Assembly (NCBI GenBank): GCA_003254905.1
Contig: QANU01010637.1
Span: 145,919 to 209,918, forward strand
Direction of reading: 5' to 3'
DNA: 64,000 bases
Source of the DNA: Nissolia schottii
Taxonomy: Eukaryota; Streptophyta; Magnoliopsida; Fabales; Fabaceae
The notes below the pieces were generated by a model. The model did no database searches and was not told where the DNA came from. It saw only the letters and a program-made list of their open reading frames with translations. Below are positions 1 to 13,665 of the stretch, in pieces (position 1 is the first letter of the stretch; every line of letters begins with the position of its first letter). The position numbers and the translations under genes are program-made.

Positions 1-2461
1 TGTGTACATTTGTCAAAAGTGACAAATAAGAGTGGCCGAAAGGGGTATTATGTGGTGAACTTTAATAAAACCTCTCCCCTAATGATAGATAAACAGTGAG
101 CCAACACGGTGTTACATAAATAATGAGTACAGATAACATAACTCACCAATTTCAGTGGTTACACTTATTTATGAGGGGGTTGATCAACAGAAATGTTTTT
201 TGAACCACAAAATACAGTGTCACTGCATGCACCATAGTATTTTGTTTGTCCTAATAAAAGAGAGAGAGAAGACAAAAGTATACAAAGAGAGGGAAAAAGA
301 AGAAGAAAAGTCACTCTCTCTTCTTCGGCTCTTCTTCACATCTCTTCTTCAATTCTCTTCATCAGCATTCTCCATCATTCCCTTATCTCTGATGTTCGCT
401 CTCTCATGAAAATCTCGGCTTCATCACTTCTTTATCTTCATCCTCATTGAGCTTCATGTCGGTTTTGTGCTCCTCCTTCAACTCCATCACGGCCTCTGCC
501 AGCTCTATTTATATCAAAGATAAGATATATTTGATTTTCGAACTTCCTTTATTCCTTCTCATCTCAAAGACATGGGTTATTAGATTTGTGGAAGACTAAC
601 TTAATCCAAAACAAATTTTAACTTAACAAGAAGTTACAAGTTGTGTTTAAGAAGGTTTGCAACTTAAGATATGAATTAGAAACTTGACTAATGATTGTAA
701 CTAACTTGACTAATGATTATAACTTAGTGTTGCACCTTAATTTGTAATTTAATTGACTAATGTTTGTAATAGCACCCTATAACTCATGATAATAGTTTGT
801 AACGAGAGTAACAGAAGTTTGTGACGACATCAACGAAGGTTTGTAACATTTGTTCAATAGAGTTTGTTACTTTTATCGAGAATGTGTGCAAGTGGAGAGA
901 GTCTGTCGTTAGAGGCCAGTTTATAATAAGAGCAAAAAAAGGTTGTAGACTTTGTTCAATAGAGTGCATTTTTTTTTATGAAAAAAGTACATTTTTTTAT
1001 GGGAATTATGCAAGTGGAGCCAAAGAAAGAGAGAGTCTGTCATCGGTGGAGCAGAATAGAGGGAGAGTCTGTCATGAGTCAAGTGGTCCTCTCTCCCTTA
1101 TGCTACTCTCGCATGTTTTTTCGTAAATGTACTTTTTGATTACTAATTTGATTGAATAAAATTATAAACTTATGTTGCTAGAGTTAAAAACTATTATCAT
1201 GGGTTACAAATCTTAGTAGCCATGTCACACACTCTCTCTTTTGCTCCACGGCACATAAAAACGTATTTTTTCGTTACAAACTTGATTAAACAAAGGTTAC
1301 AAACCTTTGTTCCATTAAGTTACAAATTGGCGAAAGAGAGATGTTTGGCTGATGAGATAGAATTTTATATTTATTATAGGACTCACACTCATTGAATTTA
1401 TATATAGTTACACTACAATAACACTATAATTTATGACACTGTAATTTGCTGTCCAAATAACAAGACTGGTGAATCAATTGGCCTTGTTCCATGTGCGGTG
1501 TGAAACTAGTTGGATAATGGATTGGTAATGCATGCATATGCTAACTTGTACTCAACTACTACCTTTACATGTGTATCTATGTTTTTAGAAAAAAATTTAT
1601 ATGCTATTAAAGCATATTTAATGTTTTTAGAATACACATTAAATGTATTCTACGAGCATAACAAAATTTCTCATGCTTCGAAGTTTGATTTGATTATGGA
1701 TATTGAGCTTTCTACCTTATAATTGTATAGATTTTGATTGGCTACGACTATGAGTGTCTGTACCTTACTACATAAACTAACTACGGAAAGCCAAAAAAAA
1801 AAGTGTATGTACCTTGATGAAAATGCCTATTTGGCCTCTCGTCAAACTAGAGATTGAGAAAAATATGTAAGGGTCAATTTAACCATAAGAGACAATGTTG
1901 CTTCACCTTACTCATTTTACGTAAGACATTAAGTTAACTCATACATCATCTACTTTTGTGTTATGGGTTATTATCTTCGTTTCAAGGAAGCTGCTGACAT
2001 CAGGTTATGTCATCCGAGGTGCTTATTTGTTTGTACTTGTTTGGAACTTCGGATGAAGCCATAGAGCAATTCTGTAGGTCCTCTGGTGTAGTTTAGTTTT
2101 CCTTTTGCTGAATTTGCTGCAATTAGGTGCTTTGTATCTTTTTTATGCTAGGTGTAGGTGTTCTAGGTGACTAGTGAATCTTGGGTCAAGTAACTTCGAT
2201 TACCTCCTCAATCTTTGGGCATGGGAGATGGACTATCTTAAAAAAGATTTATCATTGGACGAGATATCATCAGAGTTTACAACTCATTCAAATATAATTT
2301 AATTATGGATGAAATGTGAGTCGTCGTGATATCTCACATTAAATGAGTATAATTAACATTTCTCTTGTGCGTTTTCATTTTTGTACATTTCTTTTCCCTT
2401 TTGTACATTTCCTTTTATAAGAGAGTAGAGACATTGCACCAAAGACAACATTAACACTATA
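1..2461. other. Intergenic, AT-rich, repeat-derived
   Basis: No convincing gene is visible. The stretch holds short chance frames only. Between about 600 and 1330 the motif GTTTGTAAC and its complement recur many times (separate entry). A CT/GA-rich tract lies near 260-370. The part from about 1985 to 2230 has the look of an old repeat fragment but I could not assign it. The last 60 bases act as the leader of the decayed glycosyltransferase copy, with TATAAGAGAG at about 2416. Confidence 0.6.
779..1315. repeat. Dispersed GTTTGTAAC repeat modules in both orientations
   Basis: A module at 779-803 recurs in inverted orientation at 1182-1206 with only a few mismatches, sharing CATGATAATAGTTT. 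A second module at about 837-870 recurs inverted at about 1274-1316. The order is A, B, A', B', so this is not a simple hairpin. GAGAGTCTGTC also recurs at about 897, 1030 and 1063. This looks like a decayed composite transposable element of unknown family. Confidence 0.4.
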
Positions 2462-3351
2462 ATGGAAAAGAAAGAAGGGCACATAGTGATGGCACAATTC
2501 ATGGCACATGGCCATGGGATCCCATTCTTGGCACTATCAAGGCAACTCCAACAAAGAACAAGCCTAACCATCACCATAGTCACCACTCCCCTCAACGTCC
2601 AATACCTCAAATCAGCCATTTCCACCACTGATAATGATATCCACCTGGCTGGGTGACCCTTCAATCCTACCAAACATAGAGAACACAGAGAAGCTTCCCC
2701 TCACAGGCATCATCAAATTGTTCCATGCATCTACAAGCCTTGAGGACCCTCTTCGCTCCTTGATATCACAGATCACACAAGAAGATCTGATTTGTTCTTT
2801 GGTCGGGTTACCAAAGTTGCCAAGAGTTGTGGCACTAAGAACATAACCTTCAACTTCCTGTTTGGAGTGTCGGTCCTCTTCTGCAACCGGTTGCTTGCAC
2901 TCAAGGGCTCCTCAAAACAACATGTAGGGAAAGAACCTGCAGGCATAGATCGTGGAGCATGCATTGAGTGGCTCAACTTGAAGGATCAAAATTCTGTTCT
3001 TTACATCTCTTTTGGATCACAGAACACAATCAGTGCTTCCCAAATGATGGCATTGGCTGAGGGGTTGGAACAAAGTGGAAAATCCTTTGTTTGGGTCATA
3101 AGGACACCCCTTGGTTTTGACATGAATGGTTGCCAAAAGGGTTTGAAAAGAGAATGAGGGATACAGAAAGGGGTTTGTTGGTGCACAAATGGGGACCCCA
3201 ATTGGAGATTCTGTCTCACAGATCAACAGGAGCATTTCTAAGCCATTGTGGTTGGAACTCTGTGTTGGAGAGCCTCAGCCATGGAGATCGCATCATTGGG
3301 TTACCTATAATCGATCGCAAACAACTTTCAACAATAAAAATAAAATCGTGA
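2462..3351 (+). pseudogene. Broken UDP-glycosyltransferase (UGT92-like) copy
   Basis: This is a decayed copy of the intact glycosyltransferase at 18462-19928, in the same orientation 16 kb away. It opens with MEKKEGHIVM, matching the intact MKQGHIVM. Three deletions relative to the intact copy are visible. About 20 bp are lost near 2660 after HLAG. Close to 290 bp are lost near 2850, removing the acceptor-binding middle of the protein. About 16 bp are lost near 3128, which shifts the frame. The sugar-donor box ([20 protein letters not shown]) survives near 3190-3250, but its end diverges and the C-terminal quarter is missing. The leader is also shared with the intact gene (TATAAGAGAG here, CATAAGAGAG there), so it arose by DNA duplication, not by retroposition. 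It cannot make a working enzyme. Confidence 0.9.
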
Positions 3352-4492
3352 ACACATCGTCATCCCAAATGCCTTAGAGACTAGTCTCGAGGTTACACAT
3401 TCTTGGTGGTTATCTTAAAAATAATGTAAGATTTTGAATTTGAAGGGTGCAATTAGTGAGACTTTGGGCTAACAGCAGCGTTGAGTAGGTGCACGACAGA
3501 GAGGACAGAGAGGTCTATGGATTGGAGAAGATGAGTTGCTGCTGTTTTTTCATTTTTTATTTTCAATAAAAATAATTTAAATTATATATTTAATACAATT
3601 GATGATGTGGATAAATTTTAGCTTTGGTCTGTTTTTAACATCAATAAATGGTTGAAATTGACTCAACAGTTCCCTCTGTGGATTTGAGGCAACTGCAGAG
3701 GATCTACATCCACACTATAAAGGTATCTAATAAGTATGTGCATGGCTAATAAATTACGTTACATGGTGATGTTGAGTGCAATTTTAGCAATTATTTGCTT
3801 TATTTTTGCCTGTACTTTGTGTTCACAAGTAATTAAATCGGATCGAGTTACCTCGAATAACAAAAGGACTAAAGTGCACATTAAATAATTTAGGAACCGA
3901 TTTATATGTTGTTAAAAATCAGAGATTAGAAAGCACATGACCTGAAAACAGTTAGAAAAAAATTTGCATTGAAATTTATTATTTCCAACTGGAAATAAGC
4001 TAGTTTAGTTTCAACTTATCACCCAACTGCCATCCATGGGACACCACTAAGGCTTATTCAAGGTAGTGCCATTGTTGCACCAGAGAAATGGTTCAAAAAC
4101 AACGTTCTATATAACATAAAATTTATACCTTTGGCCCCACTAATGAATTTTGCACCCCTTATTGAAACATTTGAAGGAAGAAAGGGCCTCAATAGCATTT
4201 TATTCTCTTTTTGGTCTACATGGCAAAGGCATTTTTTTTTTTGTACAAAAACGAAAAAACAGATGAATACATCTGAGATTCATCATTAATAAAGATCCCA
4301 ACCTATACTTTGTTCAGACTGCATTGGCTGGGGCTGCTCCGGCTGCCTGGTGGTATATAAGCAATTTTGAACGATACATGTTAACCTGAAATCAGAGACA
4401 AATCATGATCTGCCTCAGCAAACGATGGCACCATTCTACAAGATTGAATGCATAAATTTATAAAGTCAAAAAAAAGAAAAATTGACCGAACC
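3352..4492. other. Intergenic plus 3' flank of the CNX2 gene
   Basis: No gene is visible. The part nearest 4492 is probably the 3' untranslated region of the minus-strand CNX2 gene, whose stop codon is at 4493-4495. The rest is AT-rich and unassigned. Confidence 0.5.
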
Positions 4493-7400
4493 TTATCCGC
4501 CAATATGTATCATAGGCCTATTTGCTGTCTTGGCCAAGTCAAACATACCAGCATGTGCGGCTTTCTTCTTCTTCACCTAGACCAAAGAAAAGGCGACACT
4601 TAAAAACACAATAGTCTCAGACTCCCATTGAATTAGCTTAAACAAGGTTAGCTATACAATTTCAACGAGTATGACCGACTATTTTTGCCACTCAGCAACA
4701 TAAAAAGCAATAACAGATTGGGTAGGGCAGAACTTGACTGACTACACTAAAATTGGAATCAAATGAAATTTAATTAGCAGATCGTCATACTGAACTGGAT
4801 AATAAATCCTGACATATAAGTCAATAAAGTATCATAGTGAAATTCTGAATCTTAACAATAATACCCAAAACTGCATACCGCTGCCCCTATTATCTCCCTA
4901 AGCACGTGATCCTCCGCACCGCATCGCAAGGGATCCCTTAAGCTAACCTGCAACAGGACAAGCCAATATTAGAATATCACAAGTATGTTTGCTGAAGTTA
5001 CACATGAAAGATGCTACATGCTATATCTATACTAACAGATAAAAAGAGTAGCAAAAAAAAAAAAACTAACTTTTGGTCTCTAATTTATACTAACATGTTT
5101 GTCCTTAGTCTTATTTTTTATTCATTCACCAAACTCAAAATATAGTTACTCCTTACCTAACAGTTTCTCTAACCAAAAAGTAGGCTACTCATTACCGCTT
5201 AACAAAATATTCATACCATGTAACTCGATGTCACCTAACATCATGCATAATTCAAAATTCCTTCGAAAGAACTCATTATATATTATACCAAATGATTATC
5301 CACAATTTAGCAAAACAAATGTCACTTAATCTTACAAATAGATAATCTACAGTTAAAGATTGCAAATAGTAAAGACATAACCAAAAATTTTCAAGTTGTG
5401 GCATAAAAATGAGAATTAGTTCATCTTCATGCAGCACAAGGGAGGGACTAAACCAGCTCTCGTTTATGTGAACTTGATTTTATCTAATCTCATATTTAAT
5501 TTCCAAGTGTTGAGTCAAAATCCTGCATCTAATAGTGCCACGTTATTGACAGCTTTAAAGACCAAATTCTAATTTGCAAAGATTTTCCCATTTACTAGCA
5601 AAATTCAAGATTTAGTTGATGAATCCAATTTCTGCAGGGTACTTCAGACTTTGAAACTTGAAAATGAATGTCTGAATGTTATGTTACAGTCTATTAGGAA
5701 TCTTTAATATAGATTCCCTTTCCCCAAACTTGAGAATATTCATATCAAGAATTCAGGACTGACAGTAGAAGTCACTGTTCAATGTTATAATCGGGCACTG
5801 CCTATTCTTTCTCTCTTTATTCTGTAAAAGCCATTGATCACTTGTAGAAACAACTGCCAGAACCAAACCCCGCAATGGCAACAAGTAACTCTATCAATCT
5901 TCGATGCACTTTTTAAACTCTTAGAATGCTAAAAGTTCACAATAACATTAGTCGTAATTTTACCAAACCATAAAGCATTTATTTCTGGGCTTTAAATATC
6001 GATTTAGTAAAAGCCCTTTGCTCACATTATCAAATCATCCAATTCAATCCCCAATTGGCTTTGGAATAAAATCATCAATTGTCACCTTGCTGATTCACCA
6101 CAAACATTAAGTACTCCACATATATCTAACATCACAGATACTCTTAAAATGCCATCAACAAATCTTGGCGACATGCAGAACATACTGAATTTTGGCAGCA
6201 GATTATAACTTACCTCTGAAGGACCAAACAAACAGACTTTGAAGTTTCCATCAGCTAGTAGTCGCAATCTATTGCAACCAGCACAAAAATGTTCCGTCAA
6301 CGATGTGATAAATGAAACTCTACCTTCATGTCCATCTATTGTGAAATTCTTCGCTGTATCTGTTGGGTGATCCTGAAGTCTTTTTAAGCTTGGAAACCGT
6401 TTCAACTGTTTAATAATGATGGTTATAGAAGGTCTCAACTATAATAGAACACAAAAACTCTATCAGTGAGTCTCTTGTCAGAATTCTACCTTACCACGGT
6501 ATCCATCATTTCTGCGTAGGGTACAAGCTTCTTCACATTCCAAACATTTCCATCAAAAGGCATGAACTCTATAAATCGAACATTGATTGGCTTTTCCCGT
6601 GTCAGCTCAACAAAGTCACAGATTTCATCATGATTGAATCCACGCATTACAACACAATTGACCTGAAATGCAACATCAGCATACAAGGCACCTTAAAATG
6701 CATCCATTGGAGACATTTGAAATTTACCAGAGGTTATAAAGCTTCTTATACCAGAATATGCCATGTACAAATTCATTTGAACAACTTTATAATTTGGCAA
6801 AAGGGGAGGTGACCAAAGAGAAAAGTGTCCAAAACATGAAGATACAAGACAAATAATACCTTAACTGGATTATATCCAAGGTCTACAGCAGCATTAATTG
6901 AATTCATTACTTTTTCATGCCCTTTGCGTCTTGTCATAAACTCAAACTTTGCTGGTACCAAAGTGTCTAAACTAATGTTCACAGAAGTAAGCCCACATTC
7001 TTTCAGCTTTGGGAGTTTTCTTGCTAGGGTAATACCATTGGTAGTCATGGTCAATGTCCTCAGTCCCTTCAAGTTTGACAACTCCGAACATATATCTTCA
7101 ATATCCTTTCTTACAGTTGGCTCCCCACCAGTCAAACGTATCTTATCCACCCCAGAGCTTACAAATAGATTTGCCAGCCGCAGTACCTCTGCTGTTGTTA
7201 AAAGATGAGGGCTAGGGGTGAGCTCCACACCATCTGCTGGCATACAGTACTGACACCGTAAATTGCACCGCTCTGTTAAGGATATTCTCAAGTATGTGTG
7301 CACCCTTCCAAATGAATCTACTAACATATCAGATACAGAATTATCTTTTGGCTGATTTTCGGATGATGAAGCACAAGATGTTTCACAAGTTCTTGTGGCA

Positions 7401-8077
7401 TATTCATTCAAGTTGCCACTGAGTGAAGCTTGACCATAAGTATTTCTTGCAGCACAATAGGCCCCCAACTTAGAATTCACCTGCTTTAAGGAAAATTTTC
7501 CATAAGCCAAAGTTTAACATATATACCAGCACCACAGCACAACCAGACCCCAGATTAATACACAGGGCACAAGATCTATCTACTGATTAACTAATATCCT
7601 TAGAAACAATCCAAGGAAGAAAAGGGAATAACTGTTCTCATACAGATACAAACAGTACCCTCGAGGGTTTTCACCTTTTCCCACTCTAATTTTCCATTGT
7701 CAACAATTTTTAGACGCAAACTCATACTTGTAAGAGGTCTTGAAATTTTCAAATTATTTGACCTTATGATAAACTTCTCCGCAACTGTTGTATTAAAAGG
7801 GTTAAAAACATAAAACCCAAAAGGGTACCGGAGGAATCCTCCATCAATCCTTCAAGTGAGAGGATCATAAAAACTCAAAATTAACATTACAACGACACAA
7901 CCAACTGAAATTACAAGATTATTCTCAAATTCACAACAATTTGGCCAAATAACTTCACTTGGATCGGTGTTTAGCTGCATGAGAAGAGAGAGAGAGAGAG
8001 AGAAATTATACCAGGAAGGGATTTGATTGTTTGAAGCCAAAACGGCGATCAACGAATTTGGATAAGCAGCGCCTCAT
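4493..8077 (-). CDS. CNX2: GTP 3',8-cyclase, molybdenum cofactor step 1 (CNX2/MoaA)
   Basis: Radical-SAM enzyme that turns GTP into the precursor of cyclic pyranopterin monophosphate, the first step of molybdenum cofactor synthesis, in plant mitochondria. Six exons join in frame (399 aa): 8077-8012, 7480-6860, 6662-6495, 6405-6214, 4947-4879, 4576-4493. The N-terminus [17 protein letters not shown] is basic and presequence-like. The radical-SAM cluster motif CNLRCQYC gives Cys94, Cys98 and Cys101. The second Fe-S site is Cys326, Cys329 and Cys343 (CAGC ... VC). The obligatory C-terminal Gly-Gly is present (MIHIGG). From memory it closely follows Arabidopsis CNX2, including the exon 1/2 join (FL|V). 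The start is the first ATG. A GA microsatellite sits in intron 1 (about 7985-8003). Nothing suggests damage. Confidence 0.96.
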
Positions 8078-8229
8078 CGCTGATTTGAGCAACAAGCAGC
8101 CAATACAGAAAACAAGGGATCACTGGGACACACAAAATATCCAAAGGCACACAGATGGCACATACATATATAGAGAGAGAGATGAGAAAGGGAAGTGAGC
8201 GAATGAGTGTTATTTTTGCCATTTACGCG

Positions 8230-9120
8230 TTGGTTTCGACTTTCGAGTCAAGAGACGGCAAGTCACTGACTCAGACCCAAGTAACCTTCAAGGGCCGCAC
8301 TGCCGCCTCCATCCATAATATACCGTAAAAATTAAAAGTCAATTAAATTAATTTTTAATTTTTTAAAAATTAATTTGATTATTTTTTAAAATGACAAATT
8401 TATTGATTTTTATAGAATTGGGAATGATTCACTCCATTATCTATCTATTTTCTTTTTATTATTACAGAGACGCTCCGATGGACATATTACAAAACGAGTA
8501 ATGCACTATTTTTTTTTTTTTAACTTTTTGTCTTAATTATCTTGGCTTCATGTTCTTTAGGAGAATAGTTAGAAGATGAGTTAGAGGTACTTTTTGTCTT
8601 GTGAACAAAAGTTTAGGGATTGGGCCAAGGAAGACAGAGCAGCAGCAGAATGGACCACAATCAAGCTCGTGAAGCTTGAAAACCAAAATGGGGTAAAATA
8701 AAGAAGATTTAAAAAAAAAAAACCACACATACCAAACTTTTATATTTACATTTAATTTTAGGCGACTCCTTTACTTTGTGATGAACTAACTAGTTACGGT
8801 TAAACTAAACTTCGGTTGATTTTTGAATTAAGGATTGTTATCATTTGTTTTATTTATTTATTTTATAATTTGAGGACCTTTTTTTTTCGAAGTTTTGTTG
8901 TTCTATTTCAATTGTCTTAGGGAGTATATATAGATACGGTTGAACAAAATGCGTACTTGACTTGATTGGGTCATTTCTTTAAGCTTAGACTGATCTAATA
9001 ATGTACTCACTAATAACTGGGTCAAATTGGGTTAACTCGATGTTTAGAAAATATATAAGGTTTGAACTGTGAATTAGTAAAGTCATAAGATTTTACATGT
9101 AGTAAGCTAATTTTAAGAGA
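8230..9120. other. CNX2 upstream region and AT-rich spacer
   Basis: The first part is the promoter side of the minus-strand CNX2 gene. A GA-rich tract at about 8170-8190 probably lies in its leader. Beyond about 8340 the sequence is AT-rich with T and A runs. I see no gene. Confidence 0.5.
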
Positions 9121-9399
9121 CACTTCATTCATTCCGTTTTAACTCTCCAAAACCAAACACTATACATACCAAGGTTAAATAGTAATAATTGGCAAAGTTA
9201 TCCCTATATAAAAAAAATATTTTTTAATACAATTATGACTCTCTTTATATATATATTATACTAATAAATGTTCAACTACAATTAGGGATATAAATGGGAA
9301 AAATAAGTAATAATTACACCTAGATATTTGTAGATGGAAAGATATTTCAAAGCCTTAAAATGTAAAAAATTGACGATTAAAACGGAACGTATGGAGTAT
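9121..9399. mobile_element. Stowaway-like MITE
   Basis: The left end reads ACTTCATTCATTCCGTTTTA. The inverted right end reads ACTCCATACGTTCCGTTTTA. The two agree at all but a few positions and resemble the common plant Stowaway terminus (TACTCCCTCCGT type). The element is about 280 bp, AT-rich and has no coding capacity, as expected for a Tc1/mariner-derived MITE. The TA target duplication is not clear, so the family call is tentative. Confidence 0.6.
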
Positions 9400-11149
9400 C
9401 TTGCAATACATATTTCAAAACAAATCATATTAATTCAAAAGTAACAAATTTTTTTAGAAAGAATACTAATTGAACTATAAATGTTTAACAATTTATCACT
9501 AATTTTTACAAAAATATAAAATTTAAAGAACTACATGGCTTCGATCAGGTTGGCCCAACTTGAAGCATTCCTCGAACCTAGCCCAAAAGGTCTAGGTCAA
9601 ATTTAATGATTTGAATTCGACTAAAAAAGCTTTGATTCGAGGCCAACCATTGAGTCGAACCGGGTCACGAGCATTCCTAGGTTATCTTTTGGCAACTTCA
9701 TTTGTATTAGATTTGGATAAAATAGTAAATTTGTTAATGATATATTAATAACCTATGAGTATCTATTCATCTATGCAAAGTAGTAAAATACAGATATCCG
9801 TGCCGGAATAAAGTGAATTTTCATCAATGGTGTGGGAGACTATTCTCTGCTCCCACTCTATCTTATTATCATTCTTAATTGTGCGTTAGAATTAATTATT
9901 TTTTAAATACATTTTTAAAATTTATATTATTACAATAAACTACAAAATTGGGGTTTCTTCACCTTCTGGTGCTGGTAATGGGGTCAACAACACCGGTGGC
10001 GGATGGCACTATGTCATGCTGTGATGCCAAGAAGCTTATTGTAGATTCCTTGAATAACTTCACCGGGTTAAGAATGCTACATAAACTAATGAGACCTAAT
10101 TAGTACTATTCATGAGAAGTATCATGTTGATTTGCATAGACAAGCTTTAAAGTTATCAGCATGGTTATCAAATTAGGAGTTGAATCGTGGATCAGAAAGT
10201 TTACTTTTTAAATTGTGAATTAAATTGTATCATGAATCATAAGGTTTATGATCAATAATTAGGTGTATCATTTGTGGTCAATAATTAAAAGATTCATAGT
10301 CATCTACTATCCAGTATCATTATTAGCATGTTGAATCATATTGAATATTAAGATTTTGATAACTATGACTATCTGTGTTCAAGAATGAGTTTATTTGAGT
10401 TACGTAAGACATGTAATGTATAACAGGTTGGTCACTTTCAATTAAGGGTTTTTTTTTTTTTTTCCTTCTTGGATACTTAGATACTGACGTAAAAGCTCTC
10501 GCACAATCCAAATGGCATTTATTCAATTCTATATGATCGTGAAGTTTTGACCCTCGTTAAAGAAGGTAAGTTAGAAAATTCAGCAATTTTACCAAAAATG
10601 ATACATTAACTGTTTAGAAACATCAGCCACATTTTTTTGGGGTGAGCCTAATCCCCTCGCACTAAGACTTTTAAATCCATTTTTGGTTAGGAATTTAACT
10701 CTTGAATAGATATTTAAAGAAGGATTTAATATGTTTTTAATCTATGTAAAATTAAAAATTTTATATTTGGTTTTTAAAAAAAAATTCGTTAGAAATTAGT
10801 CTTTCAAAAAAAATTTGGTAGATTTTAGATGTTAAATGTTGATGTGACCGTTAAATGTGCCACGTGTCGCCACATATGACGCGTCACATTAAGCTTTCAC
10901 GAAACACAAAATTTTTAATTTTACAAGAATTAAAAACATATTTAACCCTTTAAAAAATTTAGGCAAGATCCAACTATACATTGTGTTAAACATCAAACCA
11001 CATTTACAAGTAACATCATCATCCAACTTCAAATTGTTCTTTTTAATTCTCCTAAAGCATGTATTGTTAATTAGCTTGATCATGAAAATTAAAAATCAAG
11101 AAAGAAAAGATGGGGGTACTAAGCATAGATTAAAGGCTTGACTATGATT
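9400..11149. other. AT-rich gene-free region with a truncated MITE-like piece
   Basis: No gene is seen. Around 10740-10890 there is a segment of the kind found at one end of common legume MITEs (gene-free, with GCCACGTGTC at about 10858), without a visible partner end. The remainder is unassigned AT-rich DNA. Confidence 0.4.
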
Positions 11150-11700
11150 ATTAATCTCTCGAATTAACTCGTAAACTCGTACGAGTTTACAATTTTAATA
11201 CACAAAACGAGATAATACTTATGTAAACTCTTTTTTGGTAAACTCGCACGAGTTTAAGTAAATTTTCGATTCAACTAACGAGTTTGCGAGTTAAAATCTA
11301 CCTACAAGTTTACGAATTTATCTCAAAATTTACAAATTTTGTAATTTTGTTAGATACTAACCCAACTTTGTTATGTTAAACAATATCTATTGAGTTCATT
11401 AACCTAATTTCATATATTTATCATAATTAAGCTATGTTTTATCGAACTATAAAATAATACACATATAGAATAAAGTATGACATAACAATTAGGTGTCATG
11501 AATAAATGTGTATTTTATAATTTTTTCATTAATTTAATTTAAAATTAATATTATTTAATTTCAATTATAAATATAATATTTAATTATGTTTAATTCTTAA
11601 TTATATTATTTATAACATATTATTTTACTTAGATAAATTTGTAAGAATTTACCATTTGAATTTGTTAAGATTTTATGAATTTGCTTTAATTCTCGAGTTT
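11150..11700. repeat. Repeat rich in ACTCG/CGAGT palindromes
   Basis: Near-palindromes such as AAACTCGTACGAGTTT (about 11170) and AAACTCGCACGAGTTT (about 11240) recur with further CGAGTT/AACTCG copies, ending near CTCGAGTTTAA at about 11690. Dense short palindromes of this type suggest a subterminal region of a DNA transposon or an old repeat. I cannot name the family and see no coding remnant. Confidence 0.35.
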
Positions 11701-12479
11701 AATGCTGGACTAAAAAGGTGATCAAGCGGAAAGGCAAAAAAACTTGTATCATCACATGTCCTGCCACAGGAAAGAAAGAGGTGGCATCCACTATTCCCAC
11801 ACCGTCTTTAATTTTCTCCTATACATGTGTAACATATAAGAGGAAACCATTTTAGGCTTTATAACTCCTCATTTTAATTTTTTATGCATTTATCAATTTC
11901 TTCCTTTTTTTATGGGAAGCATTTATCAATTTCTTAATACTAATAAATTCTGAAAAATTAATAAACGTGTTCATATTTTTATTATGATTGTTGAGAGCTT
12001 TCGTATATAAAGTATATAATCTTTATAATATATTGAGCAGCTAGGTATTTTAGTAGAGTTTTTTTTTCACCTATAATTTTTAAGATAATATCAAAATCTT
12101 ACAATGATATGTATTAAAAAAAATCTTGCATGTATGTGGCAGTAACCATAAATTTATCTCCAGACAAGTTTGTGTGATTTTCTATTCTTTTCTATACACA
12201 TGATGCAATATATCAAGTTCATTATGATAACTATAAATTTATATTATGCTATCTAGTACTATTTCCTTTAAAAAGGAAAAAAATGGAAATTATGATATCT
12301 AGTATTAAGTTATCTAGTACTTTATTTATATTATGCTACATCTAGTATTATGTCATTATATCTTAATATTTTATTCTTAGCATGGTTTGCATGAATGTTT
12401 AAATTTTAATATTTTACTCTTAGCATGGTTGTTAAATTTTAATATTTATTTCTTAAACAACCTCTACATAGGTCATGGG

Positions 12480-13665
12480 TTGGGCCAAATGTTGAGCACC
12501 AAGTGAATGAGTGTGTGATAGAAACATAATCGTGAGAAATACTGTCTGTGATACTTTTGAGCTGAGAACAAAGAGCTAGTTAATTTCAAAGGAGTTGTGA
12601 GGTAATGACGTAAGAGTTTCAATGACTTTAGGTGAGTGATGGTTCCTCACTGCATATTTTAACGGTCATTAATAATTATTTTCATGAATGATATTTTATT
12701 ATGAGCAAGTTTACAATATATCTTTGTGAGAATATTATCAAAAGACATTTTAGAATGTTCAAGGAAGATCAGTTTTAGAAATATTTTATGAAAAATATTT
12801 ATGAACTCATGAAACATTTTTATTTATGCGTGATCCCTTTGATAGTAAGTAAAACATTGCATGTATTGCATGACAAGTATTATGATTTTTGGAGATTATT
12901 ATCATGATGATAAAATGAATGTATAAGTTTTGATTATGAATATCTAGATTAGAATTGTACGTCGACAACAATCTATGTTGACCTTGGTACCTTGTAGGCA
13001 TACCAGGACGCCCGGACATATAGCACACCATGAGGCTTGGGTAGATAGAATACCATGAGACTCAGGGCAGTTAAATTTTAAGCATACTATAAGGCTTGGG
13101 TAGAAACCTAAGAGAAATATCTCTCCAGATATTTAGAAGTTTGAAAATTATTATTATTAGTATTAGTATTGTTGTTGTTGCTGCTATTGTTGCTGTTGTT
13201 TTTGTTGTTGTTATTATTATTAACATTTATTGTATTGTGAATTTCATGTTTGTTTATGCCCCACGTAAGCCGTGAGGTTTTGTCAGTCATTGAGTTTGAT
13301 GACTCACCCCTCATCGTCCATTTTTTTTTTCAGATAGTTAGATTGATTTGAAGTAAGACTCCACAGTTCAGTTCAACTATTAGTGGTGAGCTTCATTTTG
13401 TAGTAGAGTTATTTTCTATTTCATTTATGTTTAGAGTGCTCTAGAGTCACACAAACAGGAAAATGTTATTTTCATATATTGTTATGCGTATATTTTGTTC
13501 TAGTTTTACCTTTTAAATTTGTAAGGGATTTATTTTTGAAATGGTTTTAATTAAGTCATTTCATTGTTTTATTAAATAATCTCGTTTTCACATAAATTAA
13601 GATCAGAGGCTTGCATGGGGATATTATCCCTTGTGCACCCGTTATGGCTTTTTGGGTCGTGACAT
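12480..13665 (+). mobile_element. Probable decayed LTR-type repeat fragment
   Basis: The segment has a sharp right edge ending GGGTCGTGACA at about 13665. Many plant LTR elements end this way and begin with the complementary TGTCACGACCC. No matching left end and no clear target duplication were found, so only part of an element may be present. A trinucleotide microsatellite lies inside at 13148-13223. No gag or pol remnant is recognisable. It looks old and partial. Confidence 0.3.
13148..13223. repeat. TTA/TTG trinucleotide microsatellite
   Basis: An imperfect run of TTA, TTG and CTG triplets. Read on the minus strand it gives a meaningless Asn-rich frame. This is simple repeat DNA. Confidence 0.85.
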
